The notes under the pieces: generated by a model | What the model was told of the DNA's origin: nothing | The model's database searches: none | The model's input: the letters and a program-made list of their open reading frames with translations, nothing else | Program-made: the position numbers and the translations under genes | Source: Lachnospiraceae bacterium | Lineage (GTDB): Bacteria > Bacillota > Clostridia > Lachnospirales > Lachnospiraceae | Reading direction: 5' to 3' | NCBI GenBank assembly: GCA_004556655.1 | Contig: SFGF01000002.1 | Location: 16,078-80,077 of the forward strand | Length of the DNA stretch: 64,000 bases | In this document: positions 63,714-64,000 of the stretch, piece by piece | How the letters are laid out: each line of letters begins with the position of its first letter | Position numbering within the stretch: position 1 is the first letter of the stretch

Positions 63714-64000
63714 ATGTCGGCTCCCTTAAAAGACAAGGACTGCATCATTGCCATATTTGACAGTTTTGCCAAGACTGTGATGAAGAACGAGTGCAGGAAT
63801 GCAGTGGATGAAGAAAAAAGGAAACGAGAAAGAGAACAGGCGGTAACAGAGAAGCTGCAGTATCTGTTTGAAACACAGGTGCAGGATGATGTCTATCCGT
63901 CCGAGCATCTGGTTCTGCAGGGGAAATCCCACATCTGTGTGATTACCAGCGAATGGCTTTACAATGCCATGCTGAAATTATCAGAAACACAGAGGGAGGT
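63714..64000 (+). CDS. ICE-type sigma-70-like factor, 5' part
   Basis: Partial; it runs past the window end. ATG 63714 has AAAGGGGGA upstream. The protein begins 'MSAPLKDKDCIIAIFDSF' and has 'VMKNECRNAVDEEKRKRERE', a pattern typical of the sigma-70-like genes of Tn916-type conjugative transposons, and ends in the window at 'LKLSETQRE', the start of region 4. It would recruit RNA polymerase to ICE promoters. Confidence 0.7.
   Translation, partial: MSAPLKDKDCIIAIFDSFAKTVMKNECRNAVDEEKRKREREQAVTEKLQYLFETQVQDDVYPSEHLVLQGKSHICVITSEWLYNAMLKLSETQRE

Overview
The window comes from an anaerobic gut-type Firmicute, most likely a Lachnospiraceae member (clostridial cluster XIVa). This rests on moderately low GC, strong AGGAGG-type ribosome binding sites, dense short-spaced operons, and the mix of plant-glycan hydrolases with housekeeping genes typical of that family. 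Assignments were made by reading motifs; no database search was run.

Bases 1-21.9 kb are a catabolic region for plant-type glycosides. It holds the tail of a glycosidase, a GH78 alpha-L-rhamnosidase, a GH2 enzyme with a GPH-type symporter, a GH35/DUF5597-type beta-galactosidase, and a GH1 beta-glucosidase with an HPr-like small protein and an AraC regulator. A MATE exporter, a TIM-barrel isomerase and an SDR dehydrogenase follow. Inside this region, divergent from a PucR/CdaR-like regulator, is a three-gene operon (5021-8230): a cysteine-rich protein of uncertain family, a GcvT-like folate-fold protein and an SDR. I infer that sugars are stripped from a plant glycoside and the aglycone may then be demethylated or oxidised. 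The substrate is unknown.

Bases 22-39.2 kb are mostly core genome: three tRNAs (Gly, Gly, Phe), glyA, a PfkB sugar kinase, a radical SAM protein, a DnaQ-type exonuclease, a VanW-domain protein, an AIR-synthase-like protein, trmL, a two-component system, mutS2, a membrane-anchored HtrA homologue that appears to have lost its catalytic triad, a YhaM-type exoribonuclease and rlmD.

Bases 39.2-64 kb are an accessory island. It starts with a TIR-domain gene and a small partner ORF (candidate defence pair), then an IS256-family element and a flavodoxin. Three regulator-ABC transporter modules follow: ECF sigma + ABC + VanY-like carboxypeptidase; two-component system + three-gene ABC; and a Bce-like two-component system + MacB/FtsX-type ABC. 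These are the usual architecture of peptide-antibiotic sensing and resistance. A 1-kb direct repeat carrying a two-gene unit (one gene an ICE-type HTH protein) precedes the first two modules, and an orphan winged-helix domain occurs three times (one intact, one frameshifted, one truncated). The window ends in an ICE-type sigma factor gene preceded by tandem repeats, so much of the island is probably carried by, or assembled from, integrative conjugative elements.
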